64,000 nucleotides of DNA from Oceanobacillus jordanicus (GTDB lineage Bacteria > Bacillota > Bacilli > Bacillales > Amphibacillaceae): assembly GCF_022095695.1 (NCBI RefSeq), contig NZ_JAIFZM010000002.1, positions 62,001 to 126,000 on the forward strand, in the 5' to 3' direction. A program made the position numbers and the translations under genes. Within the stretch, counting starts at the first letter, position 1; each line of letters starts with the position of its first letter. The notes under the pieces were generated by a model. It searched no databases. It saw nothing but the letters and a program-made list of their open reading frames with translations, and was not told where the DNA came from. Below are positions 53,519-61,645 of this stretch, one piece after another.

Positions 53519-53580
53519 TATTGTTTGTACCCCATTTTCGCCTTTACCTTCGATTATAGAGGTGAAGGGAGGTGACAAAC

Positions 53581-53805
53581 ATGGCAGTAGCAGAATTAAT
53601 GAATTCCTCATTACGACTTGTTTTTGAAGATGGTATTGACGAAGATTCAGGCAATCCATCATTCAAGACAAAAAGCTTTACCAATGTGAAAGGATCAACC
53701 ACCGCTGATCAACTGTATGCCATTGCGACAGCAGTAGCAGCTTTACAGGAGCTCCCACTTTACAACATTGAACGAAATGACAGCTCCGATATTATCGAGG
53801 AGTAA
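53581..53805 (+). CDS. DUF1659 family protein
   Basis: The 74-residue protein has the pattern of DUF1659: SSLRLVFEDGIDEDSG, KTKSFTNVKGSTTADQLYAIA, and LPLYNIERNDSSDI. GGGAGGTGAC precedes the ATG at 53581; a GTG nine bases earlier lies in that site. Function is unknown. The DUF2922 gene follows 34 bases later. Confidence 0.82.
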   Translation: MAVAELMNSSLRLVFEDGIDEDSGNPSFKTKSFTNVKGSTTADQLYAIATAVAALQELPLYNIERNDSSDIIEE

Positions 53806-53839
53806 TGGTAGCAGACATTAATAGAAAGGAGGGGAAGGA

Positions 53840-54058
53840 ATGAAAAAGCTAGAGCTTAAATTCACTAACTTTGATGGAAAGACAGTCACGTACTCACTGG
53901 ATCAACCTGTTGAACCAGTTGACACAGAAGCTGTCAATGCGGCAATGGATGAGATCATCGCCCAAAATGCATTCACATCTAGTGGTGGCGACATCGTTGC
54001 TAAGAAAAGCGCCCGCGTAGTCGATCGATCAGTAGAAGAAATCGATCTTGGACTATAA
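53840..54058 (+). CDS. DUF2922 family protein
   Basis: The 72-residue protein fits DUF2922: KKLELKFTNFDGKTVTYSL, DTEAVNAAMDEIIAQNAF and a C-terminal ARVVDRSVEEIDL. Function is unknown. It is preceded by AAAGGAGGGGAAGG and ends at a terminator hairpin, in the usual order DUF1659-DUF2922-YvrJ. Confidence 0.82.
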   Translation: MKKLELKFTNFDGKTVTYSLDQPVEPVDTEAVNAAMDEIIAQNAFTSSGGDIVAKKSARVVDRSVEEIDLGL

Positions 54059-54069
54059 CATTGGATTGG

Positions 54070-54106
54070 GAGCAGACCAGTGGCCATGCCTCTGGTCTGC
54101 TCTTTT
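54070..54106 (+). terminator. Intrinsic terminator after the DUF2922 gene
   Basis: GAGCAGACCAG pairs with CTGGTCTGCTC around an 11-base loop, then TTTTAAA. Confidence 0.85.
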
Positions 54107-54206
54107 AAAATTAGCGGAGTGAGCGTGACGCTCTCTATCTGCTTGGTTGCCAGGTTGGAGGATGGAATTAGAGAGTGAGCGTATACAAGAGATTGGAGGT
54201 ATTCGA

Positions 54207-54344
54207 ATGGAAACATGGATTCCCTTGCTGACAGATGTCGGTTTTCCCATTGCCGTCACCTTTTATTTGTTGCATCGCATTGAAGGAAAACTAAACCTGC
54301 TCATCGAATCAATTCATGGATTACCAGGAAAACTGAGAGATTGA
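54207..54344 (+). CDS. yvrJ: YvrJ family small membrane protein
   Basis: The 45-residue protein METWIPLLTDVGFPIAVTFY... has one hydrophobic helix then RIEGKLNLLIESIHGL, the YvrJ pattern. The start at 54207 follows GGAGGT by six bases; a longer frame to 54147 lacks a site. Function is unknown. Confidence 0.8.
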   Translation: METWIPLLTDVGFPIAVTFYLLHRIEGKLNLLIESIHGLPGKLRD

Positions 54345-54350
54345 ATGAAG

Positions 54351-54383
54351 CCGGGACTTCTTTTGGGGAGTTCCGGTTTTTTT
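54351..54383 (+). terminator. Intrinsic terminator after yvrJ
   Basis: CCGGGACTTC pairs with GAGTTCCGG around a short loop, followed by T7. Confidence 0.85.
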
Positions 54384-54415
54384 GTTGGGTGTGTTGGTTG
54401 GGCCATACGGGTGTT

Positions 54416-54688
54416 CCAATCGATGACAAAAGAGGTCCAATCAACGTGTAATGTGCGCCAATCGATTATATGAGAGGTTCAATCAATCACACGAGCGCTT
54501 CAATCGATGCCAAGAGAGGTTCAATCAACAAGTAATGTATGCCAATCAATCATACGAGAGGACCAATCAATGACACGAGCGCCTCAATAGATCACAAGGA
54601 TCTTCCAATCAACGAGTAATGGACGCTAATAAATCATAAGAGAGATCCAATCAATCACATAAGTTCTACAATCAAAGGAATTAGCTCG
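54416..54688 (+). repeat. 21-bp tandem array 2 (13 units)
   Basis: Thirteen units with exact 21-base spacing each begin CCAATC/TCAATC followed by RAT or AAC. Units are diverged but hold phase throughout. Two tail types alternate (ACACGAGCG-like and GTAATGT-like). It fills the space between the convergent yvrJ and NERD genes. A two-unit stretch centred on 54479-54520 is nearly identical to one in array 4. Confidence 0.88.
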
Positions 54689-54703
54689 TATAAATGGGGG
54701 TGA

Positions 54704-55720
54704 TTATTCGAATATATTGTTGCTAGGAAAAGGAATGCCTTTATCTTGAGGGTAGGTTTGAATAGGAGGGGAGTGGTATAATCTGTATCTGTTTTTGCCA
54801 GATTGTTGTAATTTCATGCCTTTTAAAAGGAGATATGCTGTACTTGGCGAAGGTATATTTAATAATTTTCGACACTCCATATTAGTAATAGTTGGCCTAA
54901 ATAATAAGAAGTGATCCAAAATTACTTGCTTGTGCGCAATCATGGAAGTATTTTTACACTCGTAACAGATCCAAGTCTTGTTTTTCTTCTTCATTAGAGA
55001 GTTAACACATTTTGGGCATGGCACACCTTGTATTAAAAATTCAGGAGATATTTTATAATACTCAAGAAGGTCTGGGACATAATCTACGTGATGTGAAAGC
55101 AGCAGTTTATATAACTTGTTTTGGGCAGAATGGTTCAATCTTTGTTCTGAATATCCTTTAAAAATTCTTTCAAGATGAAAGTGAATGCTTTCTGAGTGAA
55201 TTAATTGATTGTATATTTGGGGATCTTCTTGAATGTTTTGGATTGAAGTGGCGGGATTACTCGATATAACTAGTGTATCTATTGGTAAATTCATAGAGTA
55301 GTTTTGCATCCAGTATGCAAGGTTTCTTTTTTGTGTGTTTGCCTGTTGAATTGGATCTTTATAAACCGTCTTTTTACCATCTGCATGTTGAATAAATTGC
55401 TTTTGAAGGGAGTCATAACTTAATTCACCCTTAAAATTTTTAATTTCTAAAATGATTAAGTTATATGGGGTGATGAGGAGTGTGTCAATTTGAAAGTAGT
55501 GATTATAGTTGTTTAATCGAAGATCTTTAATTATAAATATATTTTCCTCGCGAAAGTTTGATAGTGTATAGTCAACTCTTTTCTCTCCTAAATATCCAGC
55601 GTAGTACCTCCCGTAATCTTGAAGGAAAACCTCGTTATCTTTGTATTCTTTTTTTAATCTGCGGTGTAAAGCCTCATAAGCCAAGAGTCGGTAAGACTTC
55701 AAGCGCGGTTTACTAATCAA
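54704..55720 (-). CDS. NERD-domain (nuclease-related) protein with a C-terminal zinc ribbon
   Basis: The 338-residue protein has a NERD domain (about 38-160): GYLGEKRVDYTL, IIKDLRLNNYNHYFQIDTLL, PYNLIILEIKNFKG (the E-x-K catalytic-type core) and later LAYW. From about residue 235 is a CPKC...CYEC zinc-ribbon pair. The domain is related to endonuclease folds and is thought to act on nucleic acid. It is monocistronic and bracketed by two 21-bp arrays (54416 and 55834). It could be involved in defence or DNA repair; no partner gene supports either. Confidence 0.85.
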   Translation of the reverse strand: MISKPRLKSYRLLAYEALHRRLKKEYKDNEVFLQDYGRYYAGYLGEKRVDYTLSNFREENIFIIKDLRLNNYNHYFQIDTLLITPYNLIILEIKNFKGELSYDSLQKQFIQHADGKKTVYKDPIQQANTQKRNLAYWMQNYSMNLPIDTLVISSNPATSIQNIQEDPQIYNQLIHSESIHFHLERIFKGYSEQRLNHSAQNKLYKLLLSHHVDYVPDLLEYYKISPEFLIQGVPCPKCVNSLMKKKNKTWICYECKNTSMIAHKQVILDHFLLFRPTITNMECRKLLNIPSPSTAYLLLKGMKLQQSGKNRYRLYHSPPIQTYPQDKGIPFPSNNIFE

Positions 55721-55833
55721 ATTTATCCCACCTTTCTATATTACTAATAAATTCTCTATTAAATGCTAAATTCCTTTATTTTATCTCAATCGGAAATGCG
55801 CCGTGAGCTTCAAGTCGATTGCATAGTGCCTCT

Positions 55834-55959
55834 CCAATCAACAAGACAGGATTCCAATCAATCAGACAGAGCTCCCCAATCAACAAGACAGGATTGCCAA
55901 TCGATCAGACAGAGCTCCCAATCAATTACACACGCCTTCCAATTAACCCCGTCCACCAC
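55834..55959 (+). repeat. 21-bp tandem array 3 (6 units)
   Basis: Six CCAATC-led units with spacings of 20, 22, 21, 21 and 21 bases. Two unit types alternate, one with AACAAGACAGGATT and one with ATCAGACAGAGCTC. It lies in the gap between the divergent NERD and PTS-regulator genes. Bases 55960-56100 hold C-rich, non-coding sequence. Confidence 0.85.
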
Positions 55960-56108
55960 ATCAATAGCCCACCCCCCACCCCAACCGAATTCACTCGATC
56001 TGACTCATTCCGACGAAATTCGACAATCCCCCCAAACCAACGCTACTATGTATCCTTGCGGTATTTTTCTTTTTAAATCACAATAATGTACAAATGTGTT
56101 CCACTTAT

Positions 56109-56139
56109 TTGCGATGAAAGCGCGTTCACTAGTTAAAAT
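56109..56139 (+). promoter_or_regulatory. Candidate promoter of the galactitol-type PTS operon with an internal cre-like site
   Basis: TTGCGA (56109-56114) and TAAAAT (56134-56139) are 19 bases apart. Between them TGAAAGCGCGTTCA (56115-56128) matches the cre consensus with one mismatch and is palindromic. CcpA bound there would repress. Confidence 0.5.
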
Positions 56140-56175
56140 ACGGTGCTACAATTAATTTTGAAAGAGGGGTTAATC

Positions 56176-58230
56176 ATGAAACTTGATAACCGCAGCAACA
56201 AACTTCTTGAGGAACTGATAAGTAATCCAAGTGTTACAAGTAAGGATATTGAACAAAAGTATGGCCTGACAAGAAGGCAGTTGGGATACAGTATCACGAA
56301 AATTAATGAGTGGCTTACGGATGAAAAGCTCCCGGAAATTCAGAGAACGAGAAAAGGTTTTTTCATTATTGATCAATCTGTTTTTACGACGTTTTCTAAG
56401 GGAGAAACATCAAAACAAGAAGATACCAGCATTCTATCGGAAGAGCAACGAATGCATATGATCCTCATGATGTTGCTTAGTAAGGAAGATCTTTCTCTTG
56501 TTCACTTCACTAGCGAGCTAAAGGTGAGCAAAAATACAATCTTGAGTGATTTGAAGCAAGCGCAGCAATTTATATCAAACTACGGATTAACAGTCCGTTA
56601 TACCAGAAGAGATGGCTATGTTTTGGATGGCGAGGAATTCCAGATCCGTAAATTGCTTCTACATGTTTTGGAAAAAATCCTCCGACTGAAAAACGGAGCA
56701 GAACTTCTTTCCCGTCTTGTAGATATTAAGGCAGCGGAAGTAAAGGAAATTACCCAGCGAATAGAGTCTGTTGAAAAGAAACTGAATTTGAAGTTTACGG
56801 ATGATCGTATGGCAACCATGCCGTATAGTCTGATTCTCGTAACGCGTCGGATTAAAAAAGGGAATTTGATTCGAGCCTTCTATATCAAATATGAAGAGTT
56901 ATCGGATACCAAGCAATACCATGCAACAGAAGAAATCCTTTATGACGTTGCAGACATTCCGATGGAAGAACGACTATTTATAACGCTTTATCTACTTACA
57001 ACAAATGTGTATTGGTCTGAATTTCTAACAGAGGAAGCAATTCCTAATTTAATGGAAGCGCTAGATGATATGCTTCGCCTGTTTGAGAGAAGGGCCGTTA
57101 TCTCTATTCGGGATCGTGAGCAATTACTGAACAAATTGTTATTACATGTGAAGCCAGCATATTACCGGATTAAATACCAGCTTTCAGAGCTTAGTGATAT
57201 GCAGCATACAGTTAGCCAGGAATTTATGGAACTACATCATCTTGTAAAAAAATCAACGGAACCACTCGCTGAGCTAATTGGAATGCCTATCCCGGAAAGT
57301 GAGACGACGTATCTTACCATGTTAATTGGTGGATGGCTGTCAAAGCAGGGGGACAGCATTCAGGAGAAAACGAAAGCGATTGTTGTCTGTCCAAAAGGGA
57401 TCTCTGTTTCCAGACTGATGTATAGTCAGCTGAAGGAGTTGTTTCCAGAGTTCATTTTCCTGGATACCTTGTCTGTACGGGAGTTTCAACAATATCCATT
57501 TGCTTATGATTTAGTGTTCTCTCCCATTGCACTCGAGACTGATAAGAAATTATTTATTACAAGTTCTTTTATGGAAACAGAAGAAAAAGCCCGCTTACGC
57601 AAACAGGTGATGCTAGAGGTACATGGCTATATCGCATCAGACCTTGATGTCGAGGAGATTCTAGCAATTGTCCAAAATCACGCTGAGATCTCCAATGAAG
57701 TGCAGCTCTCTAAAGACCTTTACCGCTACTTGCATCGTGATGAAGCGGATGCAATAAGGAAACAAAGGGACAAAGAGCCCGCCATGACACTAGCTGATTT
57801 TATAACACCAGAAACCATTACACTGCGTGATTCTGCATCATCCTGGGAGGCAGCATTAAAAGTTGGGTCCGCTCCACTGATTCGAAAAGGGGCAATTGAT
57901 TCCGCATATGTAGAAGCAATGGTGGGAGAAGAAGAAAAAGACCCATATATCGTCATTGGGCCAAACCTTGCGATTCCACACGCAACACCAGAAGACGGGG
58001 TAAATGATGTTTCTATGAGCCTGCTTCGATTAAAAAAAGGGGTAGCTTTTACAGAAGATTATTCGATTCAATTGATTTTCATCATTGCAGCGGTGGATAA
58101 GAAAAAACATTTGAAAGCGCTAATGCAATTGATGAGACTGGCTGGAAACGAAGCAGATCAAAAAGCGCTGATAGAAGCAGCGGATAAAGAAACGGTTGTC
58201 AAGATAATACAAAAATACGCAACCAACTAA
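56176..58230 (+). CDS. PRD-containing PTS transcriptional regulator with EIIB and EIIA domains
   Basis: The 684-residue protein has an N-terminal HTH (SKDIEQKYGLTRRQLGYSI), a second HTH (HFTSELKVSKNTILSDLKQ), two PRD modules (about 190-400), an EIIB-like domain with Cys in IVVCPKGISVS (about 405-500) and an EIIA-like domain (about 535-684) with IPHATPEDGV. It is the MtlR/LicR type, activated when its PRDs are phosphorylated by HPr or PTS proteins. The start at 56176 follows GAGGGG. It begins the PTS operon: EIIA follows 23 bases later. Confidence 0.9.
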   Translation: MKLDNRSNKLLEELISNPSVTSKDIEQKYGLTRRQLGYSITKINEWLTDEKLPEIQRTRKGFFIIDQSVFTTFSKGETSKQEDTSILSEEQRMHMILMMLLSKEDLSLVHFTSELKVSKNTILSDLKQAQQFISNYGLTVRYTRRDGYVLDGEEFQIRKLLLHVLEKILRLKNGAELLSRLVDIKAAEVKEITQRIESVEKKLNLKFTDDRMATMPYSLILVTRRIKKGNLIRAFYIKYEELSDTKQYHATEEILYDVADIPMEERLFITLYLLTTNVYWSEFLTEEAIPNLMEALDDMLRLFERRAVISIRDREQLLNKLLLHVKPAYYRIKYQLSELSDMQHTVSQEFMELHHLVKKSTEPLAELIGMPIPESETTYLTMLIGGWLSKQGDSIQEKTKAIVVCPKGISVSRLMYSQLKELFPEFIFLDTLSVREFQQYPFAYDLVFSPIALETDKKLFITSSFMETEEKARLRKQVMLEVHGYIASDLDVEEILAIVQNHAEISNEVQLSKDLYRYLHRDEADAIRKQRDKEPAMTLADFITPETITLRDSASSWEAALKVGSAPLIRKGAIDSAYVEAMVGEEEKDPYIVIGPNLAIPHATPEDGVNDVSMSLLRLKKGVAFTEDYSIQLIFIIAAVDKKKHLKALMQLMRLAGNEADQKALIEAADKETVVKIIQKYATN

Positions 58231-58253
58231 CGAGAGAAACAGGGGGGCACAAC

Positions 58254-58736
58254 ATGAGTGAGATGTACTTTGATGATTCTATTATTCTCCTAAACTTGGA
58301 GGCAGATAATAAAGAAGAGGTGCTGACCAAGATGGGGCAGAACCTTCAGACACTGGGGTTAGTAAAGGATAGTTTTACAGACGCAATTATTGCTAGAGAA
58401 GCAGAATTTGCTACAGGACTTCCTACAAAAGGGGCCTCTGTTGCCATTCCGCATACAGACGTAGAGCATGTAAATCGCAAAACGATAAGTGTTGCGGTAT
58501 TAAAAGACCCAGTAGATTTTTGCGTAATGGGTGACGATGAGGAGACCACGCCTGTAAAAATCGTTTTTATGCTGGCGATGGATAAGCCGCATGATCAATT
58601 GTCACTTTTACAAAAACTGATGCAAATCTTTCAGGATGAGGCTACATTGGCTTCCATCGTTGAAGCAACGAGTGAAGCTGCTGTCATGAAAGTACTGGCA
58701 GACAAATTAGAATTTGACTTTAAAGGAGGTGAGTAA
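58254..58736 (+). CDS. gatA: PTS EIIA component, galactitol/fructose type
   Basis: The 160-residue phosphocarrier accepts phosphate from HPr at the His in SVAIPHTDVEHV and passes it to EIIB. Length and the C-terminal LLQKLMQIF segment fit GatA. GGGGGGC lies before the ATG. EIIB starts one base after its stop. Galactitol is the likely but not proven substrate; a related polyol is possible. Confidence 0.88.
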   Translation: MSEMYFDDSIILLNLEADNKEEVLTKMGQNLQTLGLVKDSFTDAIIAREAEFATGLPTKGASVAIPHTDVEHVNRKTISVAVLKDPVDFCVMGDDEETTPVKIVFMLAMDKPHDQLSLLQKLMQIFQDEATLASIVEATSEAAVMKVLADKLEFDFKGGE

Positions 58737-58737
58737 G

Positions 58738-59025
58738 ATGGAGAAAAAGAAACAGGTTTTAGTAGCTTGTGGAGCTGGAATCGCGACATCTACTGTAGTG
58801 AATGGTGCGATTGAAGAGATGGCAAAAGAAAACAATCTGAAAGTAAATTTGGTGCAAATCAAAATTTCAGAAGTAGGTGGCTATGTTGATACAGCTGATT
58901 TGCTTGTTACAACTGCAATGACAAAAACAGAGTATCCGTTTCCAGTAATAAATGCACGCGCTTTCCTAACTGGAATTGGTGTAGAAGATACAAAGAAACA
59001 AATTTTAGAGGAACTAAAAAAATAA
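58738..59025 (+). CDS. gatB: PTS EIIB component, galactitol type
   Basis: The 95-residue protein has the phosphorylated Cys in VLVACGAGIATSTVV and the GatB-like tail. The start at 58738 has a strong AAAGGAGGTGAG site; a longer frame from 58714 lies in the upstream gene. It passes phosphate to the incoming polyol. The gap to gatC holds a GC-rich hairpin. Confidence 0.9.
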   Translation: MEKKKQVLVACGAGIATSTVVNGAIEEMAKENNLKVNLVQIKISEVGGYVDTADLLVTTAMTKTEYPFPVINARAFLTGIGVEDTKKQILEELKK

Positions 59026-59034
59026 TGCATAGTT

Positions 59035-59055
59035 GGTCCCGGTTCTTCCGGGATC
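59035..59055 (+). other. Intercistronic stem-loop between gatB and gatC
   Basis: GGTCCCGG pairs with CCGGGATC around a five-base loop. No T run follows, so it is probably an mRNA stability or translation element rather than a terminator. Confidence 0.5.
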
Positions 59056-59085
59056 AAACAATATTTGTTTGAGGGGGATGGAACC

Positions 59086-60345
59086 ATGCAAGGTTTTGTT
59101 GATGTTATACAGAGCTTTCTTGACTTAGGAGCTACGGTTATTTTACCAGTTGCAATTTTTCTATTAGGGTTATTTTTTGGGCAGAAACCAGGTAAAGCTT
59201 TTCGTTCCGGTTTAACGATTGGAGTAGCATTTGTCGGGATTTTCCTTGTTATTGACTTACTAGTTCTAAATTTAGGTCCTGCAGCACAGGGAATGGTAGA
59301 TCGACTTGGTGTTGAGCTAAATGTCATCGACGTTGGCTGGCCAGCAACGTCCTCGATTGCCTGGGCATCTGTGGTAGCAGCATTTATTATTCCATTAGGT
59401 CTTGTTGTAAACGTTGTCATGTTATTGACGAAAACAACAAAAACAATGAACGTAGACATTTGGAATTTCTGGCACTATACCTTTATGGCAGCAATGGTAT
59501 ATGCGATTTCTGACAGTATTGTTCAAGGATTGATCGCTGCTGTTCTATTCCAAATTGTTTGTCTGAAGGTTGCGGATTGGACTGCGCCAATGATGAGCGA
59601 ATTTTATGAACTACCAGGCGTATCGATCGCTACCGGAAGTACGATCTCTTACGCACCAGGAATCTTCTTAGTTAAAGGGTTGCAAAAAGTACCTGGAATC
59701 AAAAACTGGAATTCAGATCCTGAAACAATTCAAAAACGCTTTGGTATCTTTGGCGAATCCATTTTCATTGGACTATTCCTAGGGGCAGCAATTGGTGCGC
59801 TTGCTGGATATAGTGTTGGCGATGTGATTGAAATTGGAATGGCGATGGCAGCCGTTATGGTATTAATGCCACGTATGGTTAAGATTTTGATGGAAGGGCT
59901 AATGCCTGTATCCGAATCAGCACGAGAATGGTTAAATAAACGTTTTGGTGATAGAGAAATTTTAATCGGACTTGATGCAGCTGTTGCACTTGGGCATCCT
60001 GCAGTTATCTCTACTGCTCTTATTCTAGTTCCAATCACAGTTGTTTTAGCTGTTATTCTACCAGGAAACGCAGTACTTCCATTTGGTGACTTGGCAACCA
60101 TTCCATTTATTGTGGCATTCATTGTAGGAGCTGCAAGAGGTAATATCGTGCATTCTGTCATTGTAGGAACGGTGATGATTGCAATTTCGCTTTACATTGC
60201 AACAGATGTCGCACCAATGTTTACACAAATGGCGGAGAATGCAGATTTCAATATGCCAGAAGGATCTGCACAAATTTCAAGTATTGACCAAGGTGGAAAC
60301 ATTGTAAACTATGTCATTTATAAACTTTTCTCCTTATTTAATTAA
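59086..60345 (+). CDS. gatC: PTS EIIC component, galactitol type
   Basis: The 419-residue membrane protein has about ten to twelve hydrophobic segments and family segments LGLFFGQKPGKAFRSG, WNFWHYTFMAAMVY and IGLDAAVALGHPAVIST. It imports the polyol with phosphorylation by GatB. The start at 59086 is chosen because GAGGGGG sits nine bases before it; the frame to 59065 has no site. Confidence 0.9.
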   Translation: MQGFVDVIQSFLDLGATVILPVAIFLLGLFFGQKPGKAFRSGLTIGVAFVGIFLVIDLLVLNLGPAAQGMVDRLGVELNVIDVGWPATSSIAWASVVAAFIIPLGLVVNVVMLLTKTTKTMNVDIWNFWHYTFMAAMVYAISDSIVQGLIAAVLFQIVCLKVADWTAPMMSEFYELPGVSIATGSTISYAPGIFLVKGLQKVPGIKNWNSDPETIQKRFGIFGESIFIGLFLGAAIGALAGYSVGDVIEIGMAMAAVMVLMPRMVKILMEGLMPVSESAREWLNKRFGDREILIGLDAAVALGHPAVISTALILVPITVVLAVILPGNAVLPFGDLATIPFIVAFIVGAARGNIVHSVIVGTVMIAISLYIATDVAPMFTQMAENADFNMPEGSAQISSIDQGGNIVNYVIYKLFSLFN

Positions 60346-60382
60346 GGGTTAACCGTACAATTCAAGCATGGGAGGAATTAGC

Positions 60383-61414
60383 ATGAAGGCACTAGTGAAA
60401 ACAGCACAAGGCTTCGGCAATCTGGAAGTTCAAGATAAGCACGTGCCGGAGCCTGGTCGAGATCAAGTGAAAATTGAAGTGAAGTATGCAGGGATATGCG
60501 GATCAGATATACACACGTATGAAGGACATTACAAAGTGGGTGTTCCTGTTACGTTAGGACATGAATTTTCCGGTGAAGTTGTATCGGTTGGCGAAGGTGT
60601 AACAGAATTCCAAGTGGGAGATCGGGTTACATCAGAGACAACGTTCTATATATGTGGAGAGTGTGCTTACTGTAAATCAGGTGACTACAATCTCTGCAAT
60701 CATCGAAAAGGCTTGGGTACACAGCAGGATGGTGGCTTTACAAAATTCCTTGTTGCAAGAAAAGAGAGCGTTCATAAGTTACCGGAAAACGTTGATTTTC
60801 AATCAGCAGCGATGACGGAGCCATTGGCTTGTACCTACCATGCTGTTGCAAAAACAGAAATTAACCAAGGGGATGTAGTGGTTGTAATCGGGCCGGGTCC
60901 AATCGGATTGCTTACCGCACAGGTTGTTAAAAGTAAGGGAGCAACCGTGATTATCACTGGACTAACAAATGATAAAGTTCGTCTCGATAAAGCGAAAGAA
61001 TTGGGCATTGACTATACCGTTAACACGCAGGAGCAGGATATTAAAGAACTAGTAAATAGCTTAACAGACGGCTATGGCGCCGATGTTGTTTTCGAATGTT
61101 CAGGGGCAGTTCCTGCAGCGAAGCAGGCACTTGATCTATTGCGCAAAAAAGGGCAATACGGGCAAGTTGGTTTGTTCGCTAAACCAGAGATTTCCTTTGA
61201 CTTAGAGAAAATTATTCAAAAAGAAATCCGTGTTGTCGGTAGCAGAAGTCAAAAATCAGCAGACTGGGAGCCATCTCTTGAACTGATGAATAATGGAAGT
61301 GTAAACGCGAAGTCACTCGTAACACATGAATATACCATTCAAGATTGGGATGCGGCTTATCAGGCTATTAAAAGCGGCGAAGCAATTAAGGTATTATTGA
61401 CCCCGGTTGAATAG
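60383..61414 (+). CDS. Zinc-dependent polyol dehydrogenase (sorbitol dehydrogenase-like MDR)
   Basis: The 343-residue enzyme has the catalytic-zinc CGSDIHTYEG and LGHEFSGE segments, the structural-zinc CGECAYCKSGDYNLC, and the NAD site VVVIGPGPIGLLTAQVV. It probably oxidises the phosphorylated polyol made by the PTS, or a second polyol. It starts after GGGAGGAATT. A second dehydrogenase of the same superfamily at 61646 looks more like GatD, so the two act on different substrates or steps. Confidence 0.88.
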   Translation: MKALVKTAQGFGNLEVQDKHVPEPGRDQVKIEVKYAGICGSDIHTYEGHYKVGVPVTLGHEFSGEVVSVGEGVTEFQVGDRVTSETTFYICGECAYCKSGDYNLCNHRKGLGTQQDGGFTKFLVARKESVHKLPENVDFQSAAMTEPLACTYHAVAKTEINQGDVVVVIGPGPIGLLTAQVVKSKGATVIITGLTNDKVRLDKAKELGIDYTVNTQEQDIKELVNSLTDGYGADVVFECSGAVPAAKQALDLLRKKGQYGQVGLFAKPEISFDLEKIIQKEIRVVGSRSQKSADWEPSLELMNNGSVNAKSLVTHEYTIQDWDAAYQAIKSGEAIKVLLTPVE

Positions 61415-61420
61415 ATCGGA

Positions 61421-61438
61421 CCCCACGTGTCAGTGGGG
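61421..61438 (+). other. Intercistronic stem-loop after the first dehydrogenase
   Basis: CCCCAC pairs with GTGGGG around a six-base loop; no T run follows. It separates the dehydrogenase from the small membrane peptide gene. Confidence 0.5.
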
Positions 61439-61471
61439 TATGACTAATTAATGGAAATGAAGGTGATTTAT

Positions 61472-61621
61472 ATGATGGATACATTTTTGGATTTTATGAT
61501 TGGTCCATTTCGGTCCGTTTCCAGTTTTTATTTTGAATATCAGGTAATTTTTAACACGATTTTAATAGGTGCTGTGCTTCTTAAGCTTACAACAAAGAAG
61601 AAGGATAAAGCAGCAAGTTAA
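61472..61621 (+). CDS. Small membrane peptide in the PTS operon (49 residues)
   Basis: The frame runs from ATG at 61472 to TAA and gives a 49-residue peptide: a start (MMDTFLDFMIGPFRSVS), a hydrophobic helix around FNTILIGAVLLKL and a basic tail (TTKKKDKAAS). AAGGTGATTT precedes the ATG. The gene is 15-25 bases from its downstream neighbour and codirectional. It could be a regulator or assembly factor of the permease. I know of no family for it. Confidence 0.65.
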   Translation: MMDTFLDFMIGPFRSVSSFYFEYQVIFNTILIGAVLLKLTTKKKDKAAS

Positions 61622-61645
61622 AGTAATGGAGAAAGGGTGAGAGAA

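Noticed and set aside
55763-56086. 107- and 85-residue frames across array 3
   Set aside because: Repeat-derived, Gln/Ser/Thr-rich and without a ribosome site or family pattern.
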